Of a stretch of DNA of 17,704 nt, positions 1 through 6,737 are shown piece by piece. Both the position numbers and the translations under genes were made by a program. Origin of the DNA: Oscillospiraceae bacterium (GTDB lineage Bacteria > Bacillota > Clostridia > Oscillospirales > Acutalibacteraceae); NCBI GenBank assembly GCA_029013165.1, contig JAQXMV010000118.1, positions 1 to 17,704 on the forward strand. Reading direction: 5' to 3'. The notes under the pieces are model-generated. The model had not been told where the DNA came from, made no database searches, and worked only from the letters and a program-made list of their open reading frames with translations. Position 1 is the stretch's first letter; the number at the start of each line of letters is the position of its first letter.

Positions 1-43
1 AAGCAAAAATAAAATATTTTTATAAAAAATTGAATATGGATTA

Positions 44-67
44 TTATACAGGCATTTTCTTGTATAA
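44..67. repeat. Short inverted repeat, 7-bp arms
   Basis: TTATACA at 44-50 is mirrored by TGTATAA at 61-67 with a 10-base spacer. The arms are AT-rich, so chance is possible. No function is assigned. Confidence 0.35.
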
Positions 68-180
68 AACAGCGGCGGCAACTCCCTTTTAACAGGAAAC
101 GCCGTTTTAATTCTGTTCACTTTTATACAGATAGAAATGTATGTAAGGAATCATCTTTTCAGCAGCTACCCGTATGAATA

Positions 181-402
181 TCACCTTGTTATGGTGACAC
201 CGTCAACCGGTGTAATAGATTGAATAATCTGAGGGAAGTCAGCCGCTTTTTCTTCATATATACTTTTTGCTTGCTGAGTAGGTTGCATATCATCATGATA
301 GATTGCTAAATTAATATTTTTCTGCTAATTAATGGTGTAGCTCGTTTACACGCCCAATTATCTGAATGTTTGATTTCCTATAGGCCGATGTGCTGAAATC
401 AT
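181..402 (-). pseudogene. Possible remnant of a decayed gene
   Basis: Reading leftward, three frames succeed each other with protein-like pieces: MISAHRPIGNQTF from 402, then IIGRVNELHH around 361-332, then a piece containing NINLAIYHDDMQPTQQ and ending PVDGVTITR before a TGA at 181-183. Each piece is closed by a stop or frame change, as expected for a frameshifted gene. The family is not recognised. Pieces this short can arise by chance, so the call is tentative. Confidence 0.22.
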
Positions 403-431
403 TTTGCTTTACAGATTCTTTCGTTTGGATT

Positions 432-457
432 GTATGTTATTTCATGAAAAAACATAC
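432..457. repeat. 26-base near-perfect dyad after the KAP gene
   Basis: GTATGTT at 432-438 mirrors AACATAC at 451-457. The centre, TTTCATGAAA, is itself a palindrome, leaving only one A/A mismatch pair. It begins 13 bases beyond the stop of the minus-strand KAP gene. No T-run follows on the minus strand, so it is a poor intrinsic terminator. A protein-binding dyad or element end is equally possible. Confidence 0.5.
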
Positions 458-469
458 TGAATAAACTCA

Positions 470-2140
470 TTAGATCTGTTCCCCAAAAGATTCATAACAG
501 GCTTTTGCCAATACTCTTAAATCAGATAGCTCCGAATCGTTTTCGTAAACTCTGAATCGGATATAGAAGTTTTTACTACTGTTTTCCTGAATACGTCTGA
601 CTTTTCTGCTCTTTAATATTTCGGCATTCTCCGGTGTTTTGAATACATCATCACAACCGGTAAAATATACATCATAACTCTTTTTAAAGACAAAAAATTC
701 AACAAAAGTCTGACCTCTGCCATTTTGATTTTTAAAGTCAACCTTCGGCGTTTTGTTGTTACGCAGGGATTCTCTGATGTCCGGTGCAACGCCCTTAACC
801 GCATCAATCATTTTCTGTAAGAAAGAAATGTCATTACCGCCCAGATTGAGGTCATGAATATCGCTTACCTCGGTTTTGGAGCTTCTGGGTTTTGATTCGT
901 CACCGGCAGAGGTAAGAGAAGAAATCCCCAATACATTGACAAGGTTTTGCAGTTCATCGTCACTGATTCCGTTGTCATTGTTCTTCTTGATAAGACTGAC
1001 AAAGGATTCCATAAACGGTCTCAGTCGGATAAATTCGTTTTCGCTGATTTTGAAATCAGTTATACGCTCTTTGACATCCTGAAATTCTCCACTTTCCAAA
1101 ATAGATAAATCATAACTCTTTAAATCGTTTCGGTTGCGTACAAGATACTCGTATGTTTTTTCAAAGGCGTGCTGTAAGCACAAAACCGCAAATAGTAGAA
1201 GCTTGTTTTCGTCTGATCGCAGTACGGCATCTGTTACAACGATTTTCAACAGAAGATAGGCATTGAACAGCCGCTTCATGCTTCGGGGATTAACCCCTAT
1301 TGACTTACGTATCAGATCCTCATAAACTGCAAGTTCTTCCGGACTGCAAGTGATTCCGATTTCCTCGAAACAGCTTTTTATATAGTTCTTGATGTTATAT
1401 TCTGCTACAGGCATCTTGAACGGAACCTGAATAATCTTGTCAAAGAAAGATTTACCCTTGTTTTCATTGGGTGTTTTCTCATCTGAAAGTTTGCCGTACT
1501 TTGCTTCAACACCTCTGCATACAACATCATAGTCAATCGCTAGAACGAAAACACAGTTCTCGCAGTCTAAGAAAAGCTTCAGAACCTCCAATAATTCTAC
1601 GGCTTTCCTCGGCTCAAGTCTGTCTAAATCATCAACGAAAATGACCACTCGGCCGTTTTCTCCGGCACGCTGATTGACAAGAGACTGAAACGATTCCTTT
1701 AACGAATCCAGCTGTCCGATAAAATCCTGTGAAAACAGTTCTTTGATTTCTTCTCCGTTTGTTGCGCCACCTGTCACATATCCAACAGCAATGCGGCTGA
1801 TTCCCTCGAATACTTTTTTTACTAAATTTTTTGCCTGTTCACTTTTATTATCGGAAACCGCACTAACAAGCTTGCTCAGCATAACAAGAGGCAGTTTATC
1901 CTCTAAGTTAAATTGGCTGAACTGCCAGGTATTAAACCATACCGTCTGAATATTACTGCCGAGATAACCCTTAACGATTTGCATGATACTTGTTTTACCG
2001 GTACCCCAGCTTCCCTGAATGGAAATTGTCATAGGAGTATTGCAGGTGGAAATGAACTGAGTCAGTCCTTCCGTGTACTTTTTGATATCAAACAAATCTT
2101 TCACTGCTGCCTGATCCGTAAATCCACTATTCTTTTCCAT
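470..2140 (-). CDS. KAP-family P-loop NTPase
   Basis: The 556-residue protein has the KAP NTPase layout. Walker A is GSWGTGKTS (43-51), the family WFNTWQF motif is at 68-74, and Walker B VVIFVDDLDRLEP is at 165-177. FDKIIQVPF (233-241) and GVNPRSMKRLFNAY (282-295) sit in the helical part of the ATPase. KAP ATPases use ATP-driven conformational change, and several members act in phage exclusion or plasmid functions. Many carry membrane helices between Walker A and B; this one has no convincing hydrophobic span, so it should be cytosolic. The last ~90 residues (about 465-556) form a separate mixed alpha/beta segment that loosely recalls DUF5655-type C-termini, which is uncertain. The ATG is preceded by AAGGGAGAGA and a consensus promoter. 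It diverges from an XRE regulator gene, suggesting a regulated accessory or defence locus (inference). Base composition is more AT-rich than the housekeeping genes. Confidence 0.88.
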   Translation of the reverse strand: MEKNSGFTDQAAVKDLFDIKKYTEGLTQFISTCNTPMTISIQGSWGTGKTSIMQIVKGYLGSNIQTVWFNTWQFSQFNLEDKLPLVMLSKLVSAVSDNKSEQAKNLVKKVFEGISRIAVGYVTGGATNGEEIKELFSQDFIGQLDSLKESFQSLVNQRAGENGRVVIFVDDLDRLEPRKAVELLEVLKLFLDCENCVFVLAIDYDVVCRGVEAKYGKLSDEKTPNENKGKSFFDKIIQVPFKMPVAEYNIKNYIKSCFEEIGITCSPEELAVYEDLIRKSIGVNPRSMKRLFNAYLLLKIVVTDAVLRSDENKLLLFAVLCLQHAFEKTYEYLVRNRNDLKSYDLSILESGEFQDVKERITDFKISENEFIRLRPFMESFVSLIKKNNDNGISDDELQNLVNVLGISSLTSAGDESKPRSSKTEVSDIHDLNLGGNDISFLQKMIDAVKGVAPDIRESLRNNKTPKVDFKNQNGRGQTFVEFFVFKKSYDVYFTGCDDVFKTPENAEILKSRKVRRIQENSSKNFYIRFRVYENDSELSDLRVLAKACYESFGEQI

Positions 2141-2192
2141 ATTAAAACTATCTCTCCCTTATTTGTAACTTTTAGGTTATCCCAATACAGAA

Positions 2193-2221
2193 AATATAGC
2201 ACAAAGAGTAATTTTTGTCAA
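2193..2221 (-). promoter_or_regulatory. Promoter of the KAP NTPase gene
   Basis: On the minus strand TTGACA (2216-2221) and TATATT (2193-2198) are separated by exactly 17 bases. The expected start lies about 45 bases before the KAP ATG. It is back to back with the XRE promoter, so the regulator could bind between them. Confidence 0.8.
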
Positions 2222-2266
2222 CATTTTAAGTAGATAGTCATAACACCTATTGCGTTCCAAAGTGGA

Positions 2267-2272
2267 TATAAT
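2267..2272 (+). promoter_or_regulatory. -10 element of the XRE gene
   Basis: A perfect TATAAT lies 20 bases before the XRE ATG. No good -35 hexamer stands at 17 bases, so this may be a weak or regulator-dependent promoter. The leader would be very short, with AGGAGGT at 2279-2285 as the ribosome site. Confidence 0.5.
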
Positions 2273-2292
2273 GAACACAGGAGGTGGATTTG

Positions 2293-2577
2293 ATGGTTAA
2301 CGGCTTACCCGAACGGTTACAGCAGCTTCGTCAGAAATATGGTTTGTCACAAAACGCGGTTGCCGACAGATTAGGTATTTCCACATCAATTATTTCCGGA
2401 TATGAAGTCGGCACACGGACACCGAGCGTTGAAATGTTATACAAGCTGTCAGGCTTGTATCATTGCAGTACCGACTTCTTATTAGGAAAATCAGCCCCAA
2501 CAAATACTCTTGATGTATCAGGGCTGACCGAAGAGCAAGTCAGACTGTTGGAACGTCTGATTGAAAACATGAAGTAG
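2293..2577 (+). CDS. XRE-family helix-turn-helix regulator
   Basis: This 94-residue protein is a Cro/C1-type repressor. The HTH runs from about residue 5 to 60, with the recognition region LSQNAVADRLGISTSIISGY followed by the typical E-x-G-x-R-x-P-S stretch (EVGTRTPS). A C-terminal helix (TEEQVRLLERLIENM) probably mediates dimerisation. I chose ATG 2293 because the in-frame GTG at 2284 lies inside the AGGAGGT ribosome site (2279-2285). The gene diverges from the KAP NTPase, and their promoters occupy one 150-base intergenic space. It therefore probably represses itself and the NTPase (inference from arrangement). It converges with the 80-residue hypothetical gene. Confidence 0.88.
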   Translation: MVNGLPERLQQLRQKYGLSQNAVADRLGISTSIISGYEVGTRTPSVEMLYKLSGLYHCSTDFLLGKSAPTNTLDVSGLTEEQVRLLERLIENMK

Positions 2578-2579
2578 CA

Positions 2580-2607
2580 GACATGAGTGACACAGTTCAT
2601 TCATGTC
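2580..2607 (+). terminator. Terminator hairpin after the XRE gene
   Basis: The 11-base arms 2580-2590 and 2597-2607 pair with a single G-T wobble around a 6-base loop. A pyrimidine-rich CGTTTTCTTCTTC follows on the plus strand. It starts three bases after the XRE stop. Its right arm contains the stop codon of the convergent 80-residue gene. Confidence 0.6.
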
Positions 2608-2839
2608 CGTTTTCTTCTTCATCCTCTTGTTCAGATTCCAAAGCACAAATTGCAAAATGTTGGATGAATCCAACACATCTAGCAATACTGTTGAGGCTTG
2701 CAATAACCTGCGGCTGTGTTTCTTCGGCTTCAAATTCTCCCGATATGGTAGTAATTGTCAGATGTAAATCGGAAAGCGCACATGCGATTTGCCGGATATG
2801 ACTGCGAAGGATATCGGGATCTTTCTGAGGATATCTCAT
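2597..2839 (-). CDS. Small hypothetical protein, 80 residues
   Basis: I do not recognise the family. The protein has a mildly basic start (MRYPQKDPDILRSHIRQIAC), two predicted amphipathic helices over residues 11-65, and a strongly acidic tail (ESEQEDEEENGHE). There is no signal peptide or membrane segment. It is probably a real gene: AAAGGAGG stands 9 bases before the ATG, and a TTGACA-N17-TTCAAT promoter lies just upstream. It converges with the XRE gene, leaving only 19 bases between stops. Its closeness to the XRE/KAP pair makes membership of the same accessory locus plausible, but it has its own promoter. Acidic tail and size would also suit a DNA-mimic or antitoxin-like protein; that is speculation. 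Confidence 0.65.
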   Translation of the reverse strand: MRYPQKDPDILRSHIRQIACALSDLHLTITTISGEFEAEETQPQVIASLNSIARCVGFIQHFAICALESEQEDEEENGHE

Positions 2840-2872
2840 ACCTGTTTTCCTCCTTTCTTCATTTTGAAAGCG

Positions 2873-2901
2873 ATTGAATCACAAGTCAGTTGAAATGTCA
2901 A
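2873..2901 (-). promoter_or_regulatory. Promoter of the 80-residue gene
   Basis: On the minus strand a perfect TTGACA (2896-2901) is followed after 17 bases by TTCAAT (2873-2878), a 4/6 match to the -10 consensus. The leader to the ATG at 2839 would be about 27 bases and contains the AAAGGAGG ribosome site. Confidence 0.6.
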
Positions 2902-3238
2902 TACCATTTCTTAACCTCAATACAAAATACTAAAAAAACACATTGTCTTTTAAAAATGTCTACTTGAAAAATTTTAGTAAATTTCTTATTGAAGCTATAT
3001 CAAAATCAAAAGGAACAGATTTTTCAACTTGAAAAACTTTTTCGGCTTATGTATTTTTTATAAATGTTTCAATGCACAAAGCCGAGGACAAAAAAGCGTT
3101 GCTGTATTACATTGAACGGCTCATTTTTTGACACCTTGAAAAATCCCTTGTTTTCGTTTTATTTTAGTAATAAACATTTTTATCACTCTATTATCGAAAG
3201 TCAATCTGAAAGTCTCAGAATCTATTAGAATTCAAAAG
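2902..3238. other. AT-rich gene-free stretch
   Basis: I see no gene here. The stretch contains a 17-base palindrome, TTTTTCAACTTGAAAAA, at about 3020-3036, and further copies of CTTGAAAAA near 2963 and 3135. In AT-rich DNA these may be chance. It separates the AT-rich accessory locus from the metabolic genes. Confidence 0.4.
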
Positions 3239-3274
3239 AAAAACTCTGCGCGGATTTCTCTGTGCAGAGTTTTT
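3239..3274. terminator. Hairpin terminator downstream of metY
   Basis: AAAAACTCTGC (3239-3249) and GCAGAGTTTTT (3264-3274) are perfect 11-base inverted arms with a 14-base loop. The T-run is part of the arm on either strand, so it can work both ways. It is about 190 bases beyond the metY stop and is the first good terminator in that direction. Confidence 0.6.
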
Positions 3275-3467
3275 GATACTGTTTCTTCGGTAAGATGAGA
3301 TCAACTCACCTATTTTGTATTCGGTTATAGCAGATTTATATAGGGAAACCTTTCGGAATGCAATATTGAAATATACTGGACACCAACTTTTATGACACTT
3401 TAACAAACCATATAAGAACAAAACAATATTACAATACCTAATTTCATTTATTCTGTCCCTCTTTTTT

Positions 3468-4751
3468 TTATTTTGTAGCCTCACTCAGTGCCTGCTCGAT
3501 GTCGGCGATAATGTCGCCTGCATCTTCGATGCCGACGGAAAGGCGGATCAGGTCGCTCCGAACACCGCACTCCTCCAGCTGCTGCTCGGTGAGCTGACGG
3601 TGGGTGGTGCTGGCAGGATGAAGCACGCAGGTCTTGGAATCAGCAACATGGGTAACAATGGAGGCAAGACGAAGAGAATCCATGAATTTCGTAGCGGCCT
3701 CTCTTCCGCCCACAACGCCGAAGGAAATGACGCCGCAGGTACCGCCGGGCATATATTTCATGGCAAGGGCATGCTGAGGATCGCTCTCGAGTCCCGGATA
3801 AGATACCCAGGAAACCTTGTCGCTCTTGCTGAGATATTCGGCAACCTGCATAGCGTTTTCACAGTGGCGCTTCATGCGGATTTCCAGGGTCTCCAGTCCC
3901 ACGCCCAGCAGAAATGAATTCTGCGGAGCCGGAATGGAGCCGAGGTCACGCATAAGCTGCACGACACACTTGGTAATATAGGCACCCTTGCCGAAGCGCT
4001 CAGTATAAGTGACGCCGTGATAGGACGCATCGGGTGTGGTCAGACCGGGGAATTTATCATTCTGCGTCCAGTCGAAATTGCCGCTGTCAACGATCACGCC
4101 GCCGACGCTGGTGGCATGGCCGTCCATATACTTGGTGGTGGAGTGGGTCACGATATCCACGCCGAAATCAAAAGCGCGGCAATTGATGGGTGTGGGGAAG
4201 GTGTTATCCACAATGAGGGGCACACCGTGACGGTGGGCCGCCGAAGCAAATTTTTCGATATCCAGCACCTGCAGAGAGGGGTTGGAGAGGGTTTCGCCAA
4301 AAACAGCCTTGGTGTTTTCCCGGAAAGCCGCCTCCAGCTCTTCCTCGGAGCAATCGGGTGCAACGAAAGTAAAGTCAATGCCCATTTTTCTCATGGTGAC
4401 ATTGAAAAGATTGAAAGTTCCGCCGTAAATCGCCGTGGAGCAGACCACATGGTCGCCGGCGGAGCAGATATTGAAAATCGCGAAGAAATTAGCGGCCTGT
4501 CCTGAGGAAGTCAGCACGGCGGCAACGCCGCCCTCCAGGTCAGCGATCTTGGCGGCAACAGCGTCATTGGTGGGGTTCTGAAGCCTGGTATAGAAATAGC
4601 CCGAGGCCTCCAGGTCAAAGAGCTTGCCCATTTCGACGCTGGAATCATATTTATATGTGGTGCTTTGGCAAATGGGTACGGTTCTCGGCTCACCGTTTTT
4701 CGGCGTATAACCGGAATGGATACATTTTGTGGCGAGTTTATAGTCACTCAC
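3468..4751 (-). CDS. metY: O-acetylhomoserine sulfhydrylase (PLP enzyme)
   Basis: The 427-residue protein belongs to the Cys/Met-metabolism PLP family. It makes homocysteine from O-acetylhomoserine and sulfide, the direct-sulfhydrylation route to methionine. Family marks are YTRLQNPTNDAV near the start, the cofactor aspartate in VDNTF (D182), and the Schiff-base lysine in THSTTKYMDGH (K207). The length and the HATSVGG segment fit MetY better than cystathionine gamma-synthase (~380 residues), though specificity cannot be proven from sequence. The frame is open upstream to 4898, but that stretch contains the promoter. I therefore chose GTG 4751, preceded by AAAGAGGG with a 6-base gap. It is a single-gene unit diverging from the Ig-like protein cluster. 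The ~50-base leader has no room for a SAM riboswitch or T-box. Confidence 0.92.
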   Translation of the reverse strand: MSDYKLATKCIHSGYTPKNGEPRTVPICQSTTYKYDSSVEMGKLFDLEASGYFYTRLQNPTNDAVAAKIADLEGGVAAVLTSSGQAANFFAIFNICSAGDHVVCSTAIYGGTFNLFNVTMRKMGIDFTFVAPDCSEEELEAAFRENTKAVFGETLSNPSLQVLDIEKFASAAHRHGVPLIVDNTFPTPINCRAFDFGVDIVTHSTTKYMDGHATSVGGVIVDSGNFDWTQNDKFPGLTTPDASYHGVTYTERFGKGAYITKCVVQLMRDLGSIPAPQNSFLLGVGLETLEIRMKRHCENAMQVAEYLSKSDKVSWVSYPGLESDPQHALAMKYMPGGTCGVISFGVVGGREAATKFMDSLRLASIVTHVADSKTCVLHPASTTHRQLTEQQLEECGVRSDLIRLSVGIEDAGDIIADIEQALSEATK

Positions 4752-4805
4752 GGGAATCCCTCTTTTCTGATATTTGTTTGCATGGTGGGTATGATCTGAC
4801 AGTTT

Positions 4806-4834
4806 ATTATAATACATCGCGGTGGATAAGTCAA
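4806..4834 (-). promoter_or_regulatory. Promoter of metY
   Basis: Minus-strand TTGACT (4829-4834), 17 bases, then a perfect TATAAT (4806-4811). The expected leader is about 48 bases to GTG 4751. This promoter rules out the longer open frame starting at 4898. Confidence 0.82.
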
Positions 4835-4963
4835 GCGCCACCAAAGAGCCGGTCTTGGCAGAAAAGAAAAAATCCCTGTCCTCTGTTTGGATTGCCACAA
4901 AAGCAAATTATCTGTCTTATTTGTGACAAATGAATATCGTTTGTTCGAAATGTTAAAAATGTG

Positions 4964-4992
4964 TTGACTTTATTAATATTATGAATTATAAT
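4964..4992 (+). promoter_or_regulatory. Promoter of the Ig-like/VanZ cluster
   Basis: TTGACT (4964-4969), 17 bases, then perfect TATAAT (4987-4992). The ~90-base leader contains a second ribosome-site-like GAGGTGG followed by a three-codon reading frame (ATG 5025, stop TGA 5034), then AAGAGG before the chosen ATG at 5090. Confidence 0.8.
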
Positions 4993-5089
4993 TCTTGTAT
5001 CACAGAAAAAATGAGGTGGTTCCCATGGTTGGATGATGAAAAGCCAAACCATATTCATTTCAATAATTATAGAAAAGAGGTATCTATTC

Positions 5090-5521
5090 ATGAAAACAGT
5101 TTTTCGATACATTCTGATCATCTTCTCGGCTATGATTGCACTCGTTACCTACGGTAATCCCGAGGGCTTTCAGGTGAGTGTGACAAATCCCGTCACGCCG
5201 AACACCGAGGTCATTGACTTCGTCGGTGAAAACAACACCGGAAATTTCGTAGGCGAGCCTTATGTTGATACATTTGAAAAGAAAGTCGGTGACGAATGGG
5301 TGGATGTTGTAGGCAGCTACTTAATCACAGAGGCCTATTCCGAATATGCCCCCTATGGCGGTCCGTGGAAAAAGCATATTCTCGTGAGTCAATCAGGCAT
5401 TGATGGTCCCGGTGAATACAGAGCCGTCATAAAGTTTGACCTGAGACAGCCCTTTTATGCGAAAACGGATTGTACGCACCACACCACCTATGCTTATTTT
5501 ACGGTGATAGGAGCAGAATAA
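5090..5521 (+). CDS. Secreted/anchored Ig-like domain protein, copy 1
   Basis: This 143-residue protein has one hydrophobic N-terminal segment (about residues 5-21: FRYILIIFSAMIALVTY) and then a beta-rich domain, so it is exported or membrane-anchored. There is no lipobox cysteine. The domain pattern TGNFVGEP, then EKKVGDEWV, then GPGEYRAVIKFDL and a final YAYFTVIGAE strand resembles bacterial Ig-like domains of the Big_14 type (tentative). The next gene is a clear paralogue. I chose ATG 5090 because AAGAGG stands 9 bases before it and it aligns with the paralogue's start; ATGs at 5033 and 5036 add an unmatched extension. It is first in a cluster with copy 2 and VanZ, so a cell-envelope role is likely (inference). 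Confidence 0.75.
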   Translation: MKTVFRYILIIFSAMIALVTYGNPEGFQVSVTNPVTPNTEVIDFVGENNTGNFVGEPYVDTFEKKVGDEWVDVVGSYLITEAYSEYAPYGGPWKKHILVSQSGIDGPGEYRAVIKFDLRQPFYAKTDCTHHTTYAYFTVIGAE

Positions 5522-5557
5522 CAGCTTTCTATTCATGAACGAATAAGGAGAAATACC

Positions 5558-5995
5558 ATGGAAAAATTAATTAAATATATTTCAATCATTATTGCCATTA
5601 TTATGTCTTATTTCATCATCGGCAACGCCGAAAACTTCGAGGTAACCGTTACCAATGATGTCGTGACCACGGAGACCCAGACCATTGTGGTGACAGCCGA
5701 AAACAAGACCGGCAATTTCATCGGCGACCCCAAAGTAATGGCCGTTGAGAAAAAGATCGACGGCCAGTGGGTGGAAATCAGCGGCCGTCCGGAGGACAAC
5801 GCCATCAGCACCAAATATCCGCCCCTGAGCACCTACAGCGAAAAAATCCCCTTATGGTTATATAACATCGAGGGCATCGGAGAATATCGGGCCAGAATTC
5901 ACTTTGACCTTTATTTGCCGATCTATGACAAAAACGACACGGAGCCTCATGATGTCTACGCCTATTTCAATGTGGTAGAAGCGGAAAAAGCATAA
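5558..5995 (+). CDS. Secreted/anchored Ig-like domain protein, copy 2
   Basis: This 145-residue paralogue of the preceding protein starts with a hydrophobic segment (about residues 5-21, IKYISIIIAIIMSYFII). It continues with the same ordered motifs: TGNFIGDP, EKKIDGQWVEISG, GIGEYRARIHFDL and YAYFNVVEAE. By eye about 45% of positions match copy 1. Aligned blocks cover the whole mature domain, so this is a tandem duplication that has diverged. AAGGAG stands 7 bases before the ATG, and the gap to copy 1 is 36 bases, consistent with one transcript. The Ig-like fold suggests binding or a structural role at the cell surface. No catalytic residues are evident and no specific ligand can be named. Confidence 0.75.
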   Translation: MEKLIKYISIIIAIIMSYFIIGNAENFEVTVTNDVVTTETQTIVVTAENKTGNFIGDPKVMAVEKKIDGQWVEISGRPEDNAISTKYPPLSTYSEKIPLWLYNIEGIGEYRARIHFDLYLPIYDKNDTEPHDVYAYFNVVEAEKA

Positions 5996-6034
5996 CAATC
6001 CTATGCTAAAACTGTCTGTTGATTGGAGCAAAAA

Positions 6035-6571
6035 ATGAAAACTAACATTCGCATATCTGACAGCAAAAAGAATTGGATTCTCAGATTCATATTTATTTTT
6101 ACATTTGTTGTTTATCTCATATCCATGACACGCACATCGTTGTTCAAATATGTTCCTATAAGCGAAATCTTTTCTGCAGATCGCTTTTACTCCCAGTCTG
6201 TCAATTTTATTCCTTTTCATGACTGGTTTGTCAACCGCGTTGAAATGATAAGAGACTTCATTCTGAATATGATCATGTATTTTCCATTTGGTTTTTTACT
6301 GCAGATGACGCACAGAAAAAGCAAAATCAGCACCATAGCAATCATTATTCCGATGATATCCAGTGTTATCCTTGAAGCCCTGCAATATTTCTTCAGTTTA
6401 GGCGCAACAGATATCAACGATGTCATCAGCAACACCTTGGGCGCTTTTACCGGTGCTTTGGCTTACTGCGTGTTCAATCGGGTTTTCATCAAAAGAAACA
6501 GAAAAGCCCGGGAAAGACTGATATATTTCCTTGGAATAGTTGCGATAATTGAAATTTTATTGATACTGTAA
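6035..6571 (+). CDS. VanZ-family membrane protein
   Basis: The 178-residue integral membrane protein has hydrophobic spans at about 14-31, 73-90, 100-120, 130-150 and 162-178. It carries the VanZ signature: FILNMIMYFPFGFLL (75-89), an E-x-x-Q pair (E114, Q117), and DINDVISNTLGAFTG (126-140). VanZ of Enterococcus gives low-level teicoplanin resistance by an unknown mechanism. Most chromosomal VanZ-like proteins have no proven role, so a resistance function should not be assumed. I chose ATG 6035, with GGAG 6 bases upstream, over an in-frame TTG at 6023 that overlaps the ribosome site. It lies 39 bases after the Ig-like pair, probably on the same transcript. Confidence 0.85.
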   Translation: MKTNIRISDSKKNWILRFIFIFTFVVYLISMTRTSLFKYVPISEIFSADRFYSQSVNFIPFHDWFVNRVEMIRDFILNMIMYFPFGFLLQMTHRKSKISTIAIIIPMISSVILEALQYFFSLGATDINDVISNTLGAFTGALAYCVFNRVFIKRNRKARERLIYFLGIVAIIEILLIL

Positions 6572-6675
6572 AGGCTTTCTTGTTTCCGGAAGAGGAACAA
6601 TTTACGGCATAAAAGCATAACATAATAATCAACTGACCCAAATCACCGCAACAGGACAAGGTTAATATAATAATA

Positions 6676-6716
6676 TAACAGCCCCGATTTGTGCAAAGCA
6701 CAAATCGGGGCTGTTA
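6676..6716 (-). terminator. 19-bp hairpin terminator of serC-serA
   Basis: AACAGCCCCGATTTGTGC and its exact complement pair around a 3-base loop, extended by one T-A pair, giving 19 perfect pairs. It starts 22 bases beyond the serA stop. On the minus strand it is followed by a U/A-rich tract (ATATTATTATATTAA). On the plus strand no T-run follows, so it mainly serves serA, though it could also stop VanZ transcripts. Confidence 0.82.
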
Positions 6717-6737
6717 ACATCTGAGGACAGGTATGGA

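Larger units (their letters stand above)
1..469. other. AT-rich gene-free left end
   Basis: No intact gene is visible. The stretch holds two inverted repeats (44-67 and 432-457) and, on the minus strand from about 402 to 181, short coding-like pieces in different frames that may be a decayed gene. It lies downstream of the KAP NTPase gene, and no T-rich terminator hairpin was found directly after that gene's stop. Confidence 0.5.

Noticed and set aside
2955..3145. CTTGAAAAA direct repeats as a repeat array
   Set aside because: Three copies at irregular spacing in very AT-rich DNA; no uniform repeat and spacer, so neither a CRISPR nor an iteron array.
3361..3415. Insertion-sequence end suggested by TGGACACC and TGACACTTTAA
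   Set aside because: Only one short match reminiscent of IS3-type ends, with no transposase, no matching opposite end and no target duplication.
3215..3484. 89-codon minus-strand frame after metY
   Set aside because: It begins inside the 3' end of metY, has no ribosome site, and contains the terminator hairpin at 3239-3274. Its composition is that of AT-rich noncoding DNA.
4752..4805. SAM riboswitch or T-box before metY
   Set aside because: The promoter leaves only about 50 bases of leader, too short for either, and no T-box sequence or riboswitch stems are present.
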